A DNA stretch of 64,000 nucleotides from Chara braunii (GCA_003427395.1 BFEA01000918.1:117475-181474); one strand, 5' to 3'. Numbered from the stretch's first letter, positions 22,936-34,253 are shown. Numbers and translations: made by a program. Notes: generated by a model not told the origin, from the sequence alone.

Positions 22936-24239
22936 TGTGGTTAAGCCCTGGATGGGCATGCCAACGTTGCTTAGGCTGCAGCCACAAATGAATTCGTTGA
23001 AAAGAGGACACAGTATAATGTCCTATTTTAACAAATAACACGTTGAGGGAAGTTTTAAAGGTGGTGGTGGAAAGACCTTCGTGAAGTCGTTCCGGTTCTA
23101 AAGACGATTGAAGCTTAGATCAACCCAAGTGACGCGTTTCATCGTACAAACAAACATATTTCTTCCTTCGAATAGAACGGGTTTGTTTCTATGTAAGTGC
23201 GGCCGTTACATCCGTCCTCTGGTTGATATTGGGACGACGAAGAAAGATCTTGGCCTGAAATCTTAAAAGATCTTAACCGGTCTAAGGTTTATGCTCGGAC
23301 CCGAGTAAGTTAACTTCTTCTTACAATAAATCCTGTAATAGTGATGTACCTAAGCATGCATCTGTTTAAGTTGAGTCGAAGTTGACTTTAGTTGCGATCC
23401 GAAAAGGAGGTTTAGTTTGGGGAAGGTAAGTTCGCCCGTTACCTTCGAAAAAAGGCTATGGGAAGAGAGGGGCTATGGAAAACTTGCCTTCTCAAGATAA
23501 CGATCGTAGTTACCGTACGGTGAAAACTTAACACTGTGGTCGTCTTGTTGCGTTGCAGGTACGAAAAACGTCGCGGCACCGCAATCGCAAACGAAGAAAG
23601 GGTGAAGGACAAAAGCACAGGGCCCCACGGGGAGTCTCTGCTAGAAATAGTAATAGCAGGCCCCAGTAATCCTTTGGAAATGCCCATATTGAGTGCGCAA
23701 TTTCAAAATTGTCCCTCCCGCTTCGATTTGGCCCAATGCTGGTCACCCTTATATGGGGATCAGTCCGGTTGGACCTCTACGAAAAGGAGGCCTCCTATGG
23801 CCTAGAAAAGGCCATCAAGCCCTCTAAAGAAACAGAACCCGAAAAACTGCTGCTGAAAACCACCGAAGCCACTGCTGAAGAATCTGGTTGTCGAACATGT
23901 TCAGGTGCAGAATCCTTGTTAGCCGTGCCCTCCGATCTTGCAACTTACCAAGAGTAAGTGACAGTTTCCTACGTCTTGCCTTCCCGTAATCTACTGACTA
24001 AGTCGGCTTAGCCTATGGCGGCAACCTAATTGTCATGGTCCCTCGTCCAATAGGAGGATTTCATCTATGCCTTCTACAACTGTTCAACTTTTTTTTCTTC
24101 TTCCAGTTTGTTGCAGTTTTTAGGCCGTGTCGTAAGATTATTTCAGGTGGTTTTGTTGGTTTGCGAGGTTTTTCGGGCCTGAGGCGCTTTTTCTTTTGTT
24201 TCAGGGTCGTAGGGTATCAGGACATAGGTCTGGATTTGT
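22936..24239. other. Unassigned DNA
   Basis: No gene or element is recognised. Intron-like borders occur (for example CTTGTTGCGTTGCAG before 23560), but no conserved protein follows them. Confidence 0.4.
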
Positions 24240-24640
24240 AGGTCTATTGAAAGGCTACTTTGGCAAAGTCAAAAGTCATCAACCACAATTATGGAACGAA
24301 GAACAACAAACCAATGCACCAGATAGTTACAATCCGCAACTATTGAGGAAAGAAGAAAAAAAAGAAGAAGAACGAAAGTAGAGGAAGAAGAGGATAAACA
24401 CGAAGGTTCGTAAAAAATAATCCCGGACACGACATAAAGGATATTACAGTACTGGCTCAGGCGGCATGAACCCGACTAGTTCAGGTGTCGCGATTTACAG
24501 AATTCAATGAACAACGAATGAAACACCTTAAGAAAATAGTTTTAGTCAATCAAATCCATCAAAGACAATGATGTTATAAGATACATGATACTAATTGTCG
24601 TCTAAGAAGCGGAATATCTTTATAAGAGAACTGGAAAGGC
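24240..24640 (-). mobile_element. Fragment of a second Penelope-like copy
   Basis: The reverse complement of 24243-24482 closely matches 16255-16510 of the plus-strand element, and the reverse complement of 24484-24625 matches 21518-21650. In this fragment the two pieces are adjacent, so it shows the original order of the end region, which is split between the two ends of the other copy. No coding part is retained. It abuts the broken 3' end of the Ulp1-like gene. Confidence 0.8.
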
Positions 24641-24753
24641 GGTCGATCTCCACGTTACAACAACGTCGCATACATCAACACGAACACCCCACAGCTTGCT
24701 CCATCCACTTGTCTCGAAACTCCATCCACCACAACATTTCGCACTATCGACTT

Positions 24754-25640
24754 TCAACTCCTACCCAACCGCCTATGTGATGTTTGACGTTCCAAATACT
24801 GCACAATCAACCCGAAAACAGAAAGGTAAAAACTAGAATCAGATACAACGCGAGATAAATAATCAAAAATTTCGAGAACATCATCTCTCATGTTGACGGA
24901 AAGGAGGATCCAGTGATCATCATCTTTGTGGACAAGAATGAAGACAATATCGTAACGAAGCAAATCTACGTTTCTAGCCCACATCCGCACCCCATCATGT
25001 CCTTGAAGTCGCAGTTTAGTGAAGAAGAACGAATTAAAGCTGAAGACTTGAAGACCCGACGAGATGTCACGTGACCCACATGCGGTTGACCCCAACAACG
25101 CCATATAGAAATTGACCACCTCATCATTCACCCTGTCATCGACATGCAGTAGGGTGAGGAGATCTTTTGCTGTAGTTCGAAATTGGCCATCGCCCAGTAT
25201 AGAGAGAACAGTGTGAGACGGCACCGAGCCTCGTAAAATGTCGTCCGAAACCCGCAAGCTCAGAGGCGCAATCACTGTAGCGAAACTTTTCTCGTGTGCT
25301 GCACTTGCGACCCGCACTGCTCAACATCGAGCAAAGGACACGTGGGGTAGTGAGAAACGAAGTTCTAGGCATTGTCCCCCGGAGCATGACGCATTGCTAA
25401 GTACTTCTCATACATAGCCTGACCCCTACTCACAAATCGTGGATATGTCCCTTTCTCTGGGGCAAGAAGGGAAAGACATTCCTCAATGGCAACATTGTTC
25501 TCCTTCTTCCCGATCTCGACATCAACCCCTGATGCCTTTAACATATCCTTGTGTTTTGTAGTCAACCCGGGGACTTTCTGCAATATGTGCTCAGGATATT
25601 TGGAGGACCTCCATGTTCGAGACGACCCCACCCCTATACA
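24754..25640 (-). pseudogene. Ulp1-type (C48) cysteine protease, truncated
   Basis: On the minus strand, residues of the frame 25317-24754 include LLHVDDRVNDEVVNFYMALL, FNSFFFTKL, IVFILVHKDDDHWILLSVN and LEIFDYLS. These match the N-terminal, catalytic-His (DDHW) and catalytic-Asp (FDYL) blocks of Ulp1/SENP proteases, which remove SUMO-like proteins. The expected downstream Gln and Cys-Gly blocks are absent: the frame ends at 24754, just before the Penelope-like fragment. An upstream part in another frame (about 25640-25380), ending ATRHAP-like residues MRHAPGDNA, follows an intron-like TTGTATAG border and may be the preceding exon. Ulp1 domains are carried by several plant DNA transposons, so this may be element cargo rather than a host enzyme. 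Confidence 0.68.
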
Positions 25641-25857
25641 ACAGAAGAAAGACTCAACGGAAAATGAGAACCACACAATCGCACAGACGCAACAGTCAAG
25701 CAAGACCTCTCCGAGCATAGGACCCTGATTTCGCGTGGTCATGTGCACCCAGGTGCAGTTGTGATACTGGAAAACAAAACGACTGCAACATTTTAGCTTA
25801 ACACCCCCGCACTTCGCAAAGGAAAACCACCACAACTCACAGAAGCCAAAGTCCCCG

Positions 25858-25950
25858 AAGTTGGGACTGCGGCGGACTTTTCAACACACCAGCCCCACTG
25901 AGATTGACCACATCACGCATCGACAAAGGAAGTTCAGATCCCGGCGGACT
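25858..25950 (+). repeat. Two copies of the 22-bp palindromic motif
   Basis: A diverged copy lies at 25858-25880 (ends GGCGGACTTT) and a good copy at 25930-25950 (AAGTTCAGATC then CCGGCGGACT). They are just upstream of the minus-strand Ulp1-like gene. Confidence 0.7.
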
Positions 25951-26269
25951 AAAACCGACACTATTCCCGAGAAGGGAAAACCGTCAGTCCATGTGTTTGG
26001 CCACTTCCTTAGCCCCTTGGCCACTTCCTTAGCCGGGGAAGATCCTTCCTTGGATGGAGTGTAAGTTTGTCGAGGAACTTTTTGCCGCCCTCGACCAGCA
26101 ACCCGGCCGAGTGACAGATAAACCGACGAGATGTATTAGGAAGGGCTGGTGGCTGCAGTATGGTGGCATCTGGAACTTCTCGTATCGACAGACCGTGTGG
26201 ACAGTCGTCGTGTGCACAGCGCGGACTGTAATCCGACGACATCCGGATACGCAGGCAGTGTGGCGTTCT

Positions 26270-27187
26270 TCACGGCTTACCAGTGTGTTTCTCTCTCCGC
26301 TCCTTCGATGGGGAATTTGGCGCGGGCAAAGCGAGCAGGTCGAGAGCTTGACCGCCGACCCTCGATTTTTTAGGGGACGTGACATGTTGTCGTCCCCCGA
26401 CCTCGCCTTCCTCTCCGGCGGCAAGGGTGGCCGGCAGGACCTGGGACTTCGGCGACGACGAAGCGAGGGAAGCTGCAACGGGAGACGTGAGGTTGCCAGT
26501 TTCGTTGATGTGAGTCGTTGTGGACGGACGGGCAGACACGTTGTGGTCGCCGAGGATACCATCGACAACTTCGTCGATGCTTATACTCCAACTTGTTCTA
26601 GATGGGCTGATAGCGACGGATGCCTCGTCGAAGCGGTGTTGCAAGTCGACAGCAGACGTAAGTGGTCGGACCTCATAATCTTTTGGCTGCCCGGAAAGGC
26701 TGCTAACGACCTGTGTCTCCATCTTTATTGCCGTGGGATCGTCGTCGACATCATCCTCGTGATGCTCTCCGTACAGTTGTCCGAACTCGTCAGACGACTC
26801 TCTAGATCCGGCATCGTCCTCACTGTGCTCCACCTCGTCGTCTCTAGATCCGGCACCCTCCCTTCCTCCAAGCAAATTAAGTACCTCCGTTTCTCCCGCT
26901 TCCTCCCCTCCCGCCTCTTCTTCCCCTTCTTCCTCCCCTTCTTCCTCCCCTTCTAGCGCTCCCCTTTGTTCCTCAATTTTCTCCCCTACTTCCCTTCCAC
27001 GAAACTCATCCGCTTCCTCTGTACCCGTGCTGAATCCCGAGGACCGCCCTTCCGTCTCCGTGCACGCTGCCCCTCTGAACGGCACAGCAATCCCTGGCCG
27101 ACACCCCCCGCGCGAAGAAGTTCGGATCTCGGCGTACTTCGTCGTCTCCGTGTCGCCGGATCCTGTACCTGCAGCCTCTCGCTGCAA
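26270..27187 (-). CDS. Acidic low-complexity reading frame
   Basis: This is a 305-residue frame with no recognised domain. Its middle is a Glu/Gly-rich stretch, followed by Asp- and Ser-rich sequence. It lies downstream of the methyltransferase-like gene on the same strand but in a different frame from it, separated by about 65 bases. It may be a disordered C-terminal extension or linker joined by splicing or a frameshift. The opposite strand also has a 300-codon frame, which I take as a shadow of the biased composition. Confidence that it is translated is low. Confidence 0.3.
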   Translation of the reverse strand: MQREAAGTGSGDTETTKYAEIRTSSRGGCRPGIAVPFRGAACTETEGRSSGFSTGTEEADEFRGREVGEKIEEQRGALEGEEEGEEEGEEEAGGEEAGETEVLNLLGGREGAGSRDDEVEHSEDDAGSRESSDEFGQLYGEHHEDDVDDDPTAIKMETQVVSSLSGQPKDYEVRPLTSAVDLQHRFDEASVAISPSRTSWSISIDEVVDGILGDHNVSARPSTTTHINETGNLTSPVAASLASSSPKSQVLPATLAAGEEGEVGGRQHVTSPKKSRVGGQALDLLALPAPNSPSKERREKHTGKP

Positions 27188-27324
27188 TCCTTCCGGTCGT
27201 CGCTCCTACTCAGGCGACACATTTTCCACGTTTCCGTCCCGCGCTGCAATGCTACCAATTTCGGGATCCTTGCTTGGCTCCCCCGACCCAAAGCGGCTTT
27301 GCATTCCGGATCCCGGCAGACTTC
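27118..27324 (+). repeat. Two copies of the 22-bp palindromic motif
   Basis: Copies lie at 27118-27139 (AAGTTCGGATC then TCGGCGTACTT) and 27302-27324 (TTCCGGATCCCGGCAGACTTC). Both sit at the junction between the methyltransferase-like frame and the acidic frame. Confidence 0.75.
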
Positions 27325-29444
27325 AACATTCCACCGGAGCGACTGCCCAGAGCAAGCAAAGCTGCCAACGTGTCCCTCGCTGAGCCCACGGACGAAGTCG
27401 GGAGGTCCGCGGACTGTGTCGTATGATCCGGGAAGGTGCCTGTCGACGGAGGCCGGTCAACGGCGAAACCCGCCACCCCGCCGCTGCCTCCCGGTGTCGT
27501 GTTGCGGTCATGAGACCCCCTCTCCCCACTTCTCTGGATTCCTTTGCCACCCCCCGCGCCACCACCCCCATCCCCTCCACTCCCAGGTGCCCCCCCCCCT
27601 GAACTACCGTCCGGGCCACTAGGAGGGGGCACTTTCCAGTCCACCATGCCCTTCGACGGACTTGTGTCGAGGTCGTAGTAGTCCTCCGTCAATTCCAACC
27701 AGCACTTGTCCTGAAGCTCGTCGAACAGTCGACTGGCTGTGGAAATGAGGGACAGGTTGCCGGGTGCAAAGGTGTCATTCTCGGCCGTCACTTTCCGGAG
27801 GACCGAAATCCTCGCGAGGTGCAGGAAGTTGGACTTCGACTCGCGCGGGAATGACGCCCATCCCGCGCCCGGGATTGCGACGGCCATGACCCACTCGCCC
27901 TTTCATATCGCTGGCTGGATGACTCCCGGATGCCACACCATGTCATGGCCCCATTCCAGCTCAGGCGAATGACGTTGTGGCTCAAGCAGGAAGTGGATGT
28001 GGTTATCCTGCCAAGATGGATGATCGGGCGGGATGTCGGACCCAGGACGCAAGGCGGGTGGGAGGACGGCCAGAGCTCTGAGTCTCTCCATCAACTTCAT
28101 CGGCGTGGTGCCCGGCGACGGTTTGGCCGACGGTGACACAAGGGCTGCAGCGCTCGGTGACAGACCGGCCGACGACGACCCTCTGCTGTGGTCCGCCGGA
28201 GGTGGGTTGTACTGCAGATCAATGCTCTCTGTGTCGCTCTCCTCCTCCTTCGCGTTGGCAACAAACTCCACACCTGTGGCTTCCTCGTCATCAATGGAGA
28301 TCAGGGAAGCGTAACTGACTAACTTTAACTGATGCTCGAGCTCCACGAAGTACAGCGACTGCAGCCTATCGAGAAACGTCTTCGCGATCATGCGGGAGGC
28401 GAAGTCGTAGTTGTCGAGCAGTGCGAACATGTGGTCCTTCCGGAGGACGTACTCGGCGTCAGAGTCCTTCCTCGAACGCGTTTGAAGGAACAAGAAATCG
28501 TATATCTTGTTCCTCTTCCTCTCGCTCAACTTGAACCACATATCCGTTTTGTTACTCCGCACCTTATCCCGTGTTGGCTTCACGACCATGAACTCACAAT
28601 TGCGCCCGCCCGAATTGACCTCGCTTTTCACCACCTGCATCGTGAATTGCAAGAGCTTGGTGTTCCCTTCCATCGCGACAACGTGCCGGTTGGCCTTAAG
28701 AAGATCCCAAACGCTTTGCGTGTGCGGTTTCCCAAGGAACACGACACCCTCTCCCTTCTTGCCAAGAAAATCAAGAAGACCGACGAATTGTGTCGGATTG
28801 CATTCCATATCCCCGGAGACACTGCCCTGTCGTTCCGGAGCCACCAGCGACCAATCGCAAGGCACAAAGGGAATCTCGGACACATCCGTCTGGGTGACCC
28901 TCTGAGGCAATCGCACCTCAGTAGCGGCACCCCTGGGCAGGTTTCCCTCGTAGACCACGGATATGTTGGCGCGCAGATCGTCACCCTTGAAGAGGATGTA
29001 CATGCGGTCTTCCTCCGTGTACAAATTATTCCCAATGGGGAAGCTTTTCTTTTGCTGAACTCTCCTCACCCACTTCCCTTCCAACAGCTTGACAAAAGAA
29101 AGAAGGTGCATGCTGGCGAGAAACGTGAGGTTGTGCTGCCACGGTACGAAAACAACGAGAGTCCAATGCGACGGACACCACATCTGAAGATAGGAATCCA
29201 ATGTCTCCCACGCTTGGGCCTTCCACAGTTTGAGGTCAACCGGCTCGCACAGATCGAGGACAAACGTGTGGCTCTTTGTGGCAGCCACTGCTTCCTTCAG
29301 CTCTGCGCCCTTCATGTCCGCCTCCAAAGGGTCGTTAGCGAACGGCGCGATGGATGTCACATCCCCCATGTCTTTCCATTTAATGTGAACAATGCCTTCG
29401 GCAAGTGCGACCTCCCGGCTCTTCAGTCTGCTCCCATTCAACAC
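27252..29444 (-). pseudogene. DNA-methyltransferase-like module
   Basis: The long minus-strand frame (29444-27903, 513 residues) has the order of a permuted (beta-class) DNA amino-methyltransferase. HTFVLDLCEP at about 59-68 sits where the catalytic D/N-PP-Y/F motif is expected. HWTLVVFVP follows, and at 234-260 GVVFLGKPHTQSVWDLL and HVVAMEGN stand where the SAM-binding F-x-G-x-G and acidic strand-end motifs should be. Both core motifs are non-canonical, so activity is doubtful. A TGA at 27905-27903 is followed in the same frame by about 210 residues (27887-27252) with a Gly/Pro-rich linker. It continues downstream of a ParB-like module, a pairing known in bacterial and phage modification methylases. 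Fold assignment is inference from motif order. Confidence 0.45.
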
Positions 29445-29446
29445 GG

Positions 29447-30274
29447 AGAGAACCTTGTTTCTCTAGTCAACGGACAACTTGTTGTGTTCCGCGAACTTCT
29501 CCGTCACCTCAATCGAGTTGTCCTGGTCGCAACCCATGTACGACGGGCAGTCCTTGAACAACGTCGAGTATGAAACGTGTTTCCTGCTGTTATCCCACAA
29601 CTCGTCATCCAATCCCTGACTTTCAAACTTCCTCAACACTGTAGACCTCGATCTCATGAAAGGGTACCTTTGGATCCAATCCGAGTCCGGCCTCTCTTCG
29701 TGTTTGAACTAGTAGTAATTCCACAACTGGACCGGCATGCGGTCGCACTTCACCAGCTGCACGATGTCCTGCACGTTCTTTAGAGCTTCGCCAACGACGG
29801 GGAGCCGGCCTGGACCCAAACGACCTCACAAGCAAGCAACTTCTTTAGAACTCGACACTTCTCATTGTCCGTGAGTGATTCCATTGCTTTCCAACAATGC
29901 GCGTCCGGGTCAGGCACTTGCACGAACCAATCGCCCTCCTCCTTCTCCTTTTTGCCTTTCTTATTCAGTGGGTCCACATGGACGTTGTACACCACCTCAG
30001 TTCTGCCCAACTTGTCGTTGTGGATGTAGGCGACCTCAGGCTTGACGTTTTTGACCTTCTTCTTTTTCACGATCCACTTCGCTCCGTCGTGGCTCAGCAA
30101 TCTACCCATCTCCCATTTTTCGAAAAACTCCAGGGCCAGTTTCCAGACATTTTCTCCGACCATCGTGAGAGGGAAATAAGAACGCAGGGCAGCATTTTGT
30201 TTCTTAAGGGCCTCCTCTTCCTTTTGATCCGCGAGAATCCACAAGCTGTTGTGAGGCGTCTTATGGAGCGCCAT
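29447..30274 (-). pseudogene. Middle part of the ParB/methyltransferase-like gene
   Basis: The frame from 30274 reads MALHKTPHNSLWILADQ and continues as a Lys-rich domain to about 29810, where it shifts. After the shift it reads EALKNVQDIVQLVKCD, DSDWIQRYPF and FKDCPSYMGCDQDNS, with in-frame TAG codons near 29708 and at 29463-29465, before joining the methyltransferase-like frame. No domain is recognised. Continuity of protein-like sequence across the shift and the stops shows that this was one coding region linking the ParB-like and methyltransferase-like parts. Confidence 0.45.
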
Positions 30275-30364
30275 TGTACAAAACTTACACTAAGCCCGGA
30301 CCTGATCTTGTTTCCCTCTAGGGTTCCCCATCACAGCTCTCGGGCAGCCGTCATGCTTCCACTT

Positions 30365-31675
30365 TCACCGAATGTCTTTCATAGACAGCTTCAACTGTCT
30401 GGGAGGCGCCTTCAGGTCCTTCTTGTTGTCTTGTGAACTAACAAGAAAATACCCTTCGAATTCGTCGTCCGAAAAATGAAGCATCTGGGCCGGCCACCGC
30501 TCGAAATTGTACTTCTTGGCCACCTCACTCCTGAGCAGCGACCGGGCTGCAACCACGTTATGCTGCCCACACACCGCGTAGTAGTAGTATTCTCCCAGCT
30601 CGTCCTTACACTCCTTCGGCTTCAGACGTTGAGCCTTGGTCCCGGGAGTTGGTTTTTGAAGCCCCTGTGGTGCGAGCTTGAAGATCGGCAACTCGTACGT
30701 CTGCTTTTTATTTTCGAACGCATACTGCATTGCTTCTTTTATCGTTCCCACGAGGACAGGATCCAACGATCGCTGGTTGTAAAGATCCTCCCACTCCCCG
30801 AGTTCGACGATCTGAGCCGGGCTAATCTCAAACTCCCGCCTTGTCCTCACGCCGTCCTTGTACTCCAGGAAGTACCCGGCGTCCACGTCGATGTCAGGCC
30901 TCGTCGTGGAAGGTCCTGACGTAGGCTGTTTCTATTTTGAAGTAAGACGTTTGCTACTCAAGTGGTCCTCTTCCACCCCCCTTCCCTTCCGTTTTTCTCC
31001 CGTAGTCTTCGGGGTCCTTGTCTTCTGATTCTTCGAAGAGCCTACCACGTCCTCTTGACAATCTCCCCTCCTTTTTTGGGGAGTCCCCTGCGCTCCCTCA
31101 CCGCCCACGACCTTGTCGTCTGCGCCATGGCCCTCGCCGGGCTCCAAGTCGGACCCACACTGGACTGCATCTTCTTCGGGATCCGCTGCGACCTCTTGTC
31201 GTACCCCAGGTATGGACATCACGGACCAGTCACTTTCCCTCGACGCTAAAAACGGCGGACGCGGTGTCGCCTCATCTTCGTTGTCATCAAACTGACCTCT
31301 GGCATCCTCCCGCTGCACATGTGTAGCCTCGCCGGAATCGAGATCCCTCCCCTCCCCCGCTGCCCCGCTCGACTCACACCCGCCGTACTGTTGCAAAGGC
31401 GTTGACAGTTCCAGGTCGGGGCCGACTTCGCAAGGGACGTCGAGGGCGATGTCCTTCTCATCCAACAAGTCGAAGAACTCTCGACCCAAAACAAACCCGC
31501 CCTGCCGCCGGAGGTCGTTGTAAAACGGGGTGTTCGCAGCACCCGCTCCGAACCCCTCGAAAAGACACATGTCGAGAACCGCCCCCTTGGCACCGGCGAC
31601 GACGTTCCCCTTGGAACCGTACACATTTTTCATGTTGAACCGCCAACGACTGCCTTTCGCATTCTCCCACCGCAA
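30365..31675 (-). pseudogene. ParB-like DNA-binding module with acidic N-terminal region
   Basis: The frame 31675-30935 (247 residues) starts with a short folded-looking part (LGREFFDLLDEKDIALDV) and continues as an acidic disordered stretch ending in a basic segment (KRKGRGVEEDHLSSKRL). A TAG at 30934-30932 interrupts it. In the same frame 30886-30365 encodes a ParB/sulfiredoxin-type fold: YNQRSLDPVLVGTIKEAM (36-53), YELPIFKLA (64-72) and YYYAVCGQHNVVAARSLL (101-118), where GQHN occupies the place of the ParB G-x-R-R loop. ParB domains bind DNA or nucleotides. The frame reaches TGA at 30365 but coding resumes in the same frame at 30274 after about 90 bases, so a small intron or decay is likely. 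Confidence 0.58.
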
Positions 31676-33089
31676 GACAGCCCCCAGAACCCGGCGGCGC
31701 TTATTGGCTTCAACGAAGATTACAGGACCACACGGCTGTTGAACTGGGTTCGAAGCATCACCACAACACTAGTCGACGAACCATTTTGACCTTGCGTGGT
31801 CCGACCACGACCTGGAGGTCGTAGACGAACGTTTTGTGGAATCTTTCCCTGATCCCATCCCGGAGGTCGCTGCAGGCTCCCCCTCGCCCCTCGAAGAAGA
31901 CATCTTGTCTGCGGACGACAACGAGAAACAAATGAACCACCAAAGAGCGTCAGGTCGCAGACAAAACACAACGCAGGCAAAAAACAAGGGCGGCAAACAT
32001 TGAGGTCAACCGTTCCGGGACCTTGAAGTTCGGATCCCGACGAAATTTGGACGGGAAGACCTTTAATGACCTCTTACCTGCAACGAAATCAATCTTTAAA
32101 AAGGGACACACGTCATGCGGCCGGGCGACAACCACATTGGTCCCGGCTAAAAGACGGTGCGACAGAAAGAGAGAAACAGCCAGCCCATGTAGCCGGCGTT
32201 CCAGAACCGGGCTCGAGTGAATATACTCCGCAACTGCATTTGATCAAAACCAGAAGTCGGAGACGGACTCTCCCGGTCGCCGGGCGGGTTGTGCGAACCA
32301 CCGGACGGGCATGTCCGAAGACAAACCAACGCACCTCCCGAAAATTGAAGTTCGCCGGGATCCGAACTTCAGAACGATGCGACAGGCAGAGACGGTGCCA
32401 GAGACACACGGTCCGTGCACTCAACCGCGACCTGGAAATGCCACACAGAACTTCTTCTGATATGCGTAGCAGCCGTGACAACATTGCATGGGTCCCTGGC
32501 GGGACAGAACGACACGTGCGGAACAGGGTGGAGAGGAGCTGTTGTCGCAATCCACAGGGGATCCGGAAGATCACTGGCTGTCCAATAGACAGGCGTCACA
32601 GGAAGTCCGCCTGGATCCGAACTTCAGGACGCCGCGAGAAAGATACACAAAGATAAATACTAGATCACGTTTGAGCTCAGACGAAAGGTGGGGTCCGAGC
32701 AAGGTTATGGTGGGAGAGCCCCGGGTCTCACAACTGACCGCAGGTTTTGATGGCAGTAGTGATTGAGTCCGTCAATGCTCAAAACATATCCAGATTGCGG
32801 TCCACCCGACGCCAGCAGTACGAAAGACAAACCAACGCACATCCCAAAACGCGAAGTTCGCCGGGATCCGAACTTCGCCGCGGCACGACATGGAAGGAAA
32901 CGGCGTCAGAGATAGACCTCCAACATGATTTTCGGCGGTTGTTGAAATGTTCCACGATCAGGGATTTGCACGAGAAGTGCACAGTGTAGCGTCTACTAGC
33001 AACTGTTGCCTCTCACACCTCCCTCCACTGCTACACATCTAATATTGTAGGCAACAAAACGACATCTCATACCTCTCCCTTTTTTTCCC
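31676..33089. repeat. Spacer with four copies of the 22-bp palindromic motif
   Basis: No gene is supported. One forward copy lies at 32026-32047. Three reverse copies lie at 32348-32369, 32603-32624 and 32854-32875; the first reads AAGTTCGCCGGGATC then CGAACTT, with perfect 7-base inverted ends. The region separates the minus-strand companion gene from the ParB/methyltransferase-like gene. Confidence 0.8.
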
Positions 33090-34253
33090 TTAAACAACAG
33101 GTCTGACTACCAGTTCAGACGAGCCGACATTCGGGGTTCCCCTGGGACGACGTCGTGAACCGAAGCCATACAAAGCATTCATTGATGATCCGTATACGTG
33201 GATCTGCGGTTCGTCTACCGATGCCCTCTCCGAAAAGACGGACATGTATTTCATCCTAACAAACACTCCCGGTCGTGCTAAGGAATTCCCTATACAGTCC
33301 CGTATGTCGGACACTTTCTCCTCGACCTCACGATGCAATGAAAAGTTTTGGACCCGCCCTACTATCACCAAATCGCGCCAACCATCTGGACGTACGGGCC
33401 CACGCGTCCACACGAATTTAGACCCCTCAATCACCACCTCGTTCCGTGACACAAGCACAACTGCGTCGACGAGGTTCCTGCTCTTGTTCGAAGCAGCGAT
33501 ACATAGAACTTTGGCGTAATCAGTGCCCGACACAGTCAATCGCATACAACAGTATGACACAACTTGTGGAGAATTCCCAGGGCACCAGAGCGGGTACTGC
33601 TCCAAGAACGAGCAGTGACGAGCGTAGTCCACCAACTCTTGTTTCCGCGAGCCTTCCCAAGTTCGTGGCGACGACCTGACGTAGTGGCACTCGAGGCAGC
33701 TCAAAAGGCGGCTAATGCAGCCAAGTGCTCTGCGCATATGGTTCAGGAACTTGTGTCCGAGGAGAGCGTCAGACACCAGGATGAGGTTCCCGAACTCCAA
33801 CATGTTGGCGAACTTGTACTGGCTCGCCCATGGACAGCGACTCTCCATCGTGGCCCAATTCCCATTGCACCAATCGTCAATATGCCGTCCCATGCACGGG
33901 ACGACGGTCATCCAGGGGTCCTCGTCGAAGTCCTCTGCGGTCGCTCCATGGATCGTAGTCACACCGTTAAAATACCGCACAGATCTCGCGCAAGGACGAA
34001 ATGGTTCTGTCATGTGAATGTGCGTCTCGGGACTCATGGTTTGTGGTGTGGAGAACATCGACTCCATGATTCGTGATGTCGAGAAGGTCGCCTCCATTAC
34101 GCACCCTACACACCACGCGCACATACCAAACGGGACACACGGGCACGGGGACACTCGTAAACATGTCCTGTTCCGTGATCTGCGACCTATGGTATTAGAC
34201 GGACCGCACGCTAGAAGATTTGAATCTGGGTGGTCGACTTGGTTGGTGTTCAC
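33090..34253 (-). CDS. Companion-family protein C, best preserved copy (unknown function)
   Basis: This is a 387-residue uninterrupted frame of unknown function. It is clearly homologous to the protein at 48424-49325. Shared blocks are DPWMTVVP (112-119), LEFGNLILV (141-149), VSYCCMRLTVSG (222-233), VLCIAASN (239-246), AVVLVSRNE (254-262), IRDCIGNSL (307-315), VRMKYMSVFSE (322-332) and YGSSMNALYGFGS (344-356). The blocks also align, weakly, with both companion domains of element A. The first 85 or so residues look non-homologous and may be 5' non-coding sequence, so the true start could be an exon boundary near DEDPW. It is the only family member here without a stop or shift. It lies upstream, on the same strand, of the ParB/methyltransferase-like gene. 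Confidence 0.6.
   Translation of the reverse strand: MNTNQVDHPDSNLLACGPSNTIGRRSRNRTCLRVSPCPCVPFGMCAWCVGCVMEATFSTSRIMESMFSTPQTMSPETHIHMTEPFRPCARSVRYFNGVTTIHGATAEDFDEDPWMTVVPCMGRHIDDWCNGNWATMESRCPWASQYKFANMLEFGNLILVSDALLGHKFLNHMRRALGCISRLLSCLECHYVRSSPRTWEGSRKQELVDYARHCSFLEQYPLWCPGNSPQVVSYCCMRLTVSGTDYAKVLCIAASNKSRNLVDAVVLVSRNEVVIEGSKFVWTRGPVRPDGWRDLVIVGRVQNFSLHREVEEKVSDIRDCIGNSLARPGVFVRMKYMSVFSERASVDEPQIHVYGSSMNALYGFGSRRRPRGTPNVGSSELVVRPVV

Noticed and set aside
23536-23957. Overlapping short plus-strand frames
   Set aside because: They are short, without a domain, and have no homologous copy in the window.
26054-26956. 300-codon plus-strand frame
   Set aside because: It is the reverse of the acidic minus-strand frame; its end is a Phe/Leu/Pro low-complexity translation of GAGGAA repeats.
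28332-29573. 413-codon plus-strand frame
   Set aside because: It lies opposite the methyltransferase-like frame, shows no domain, and its length is explained by GC-rich codon bias of the other strand.
27903-31675. Reassigned stop codons in the ParB/methylase-like gene
   Set aside because: Stops include both TAG and TGA, and a frameshift is also present; ordinary decay explains this better.
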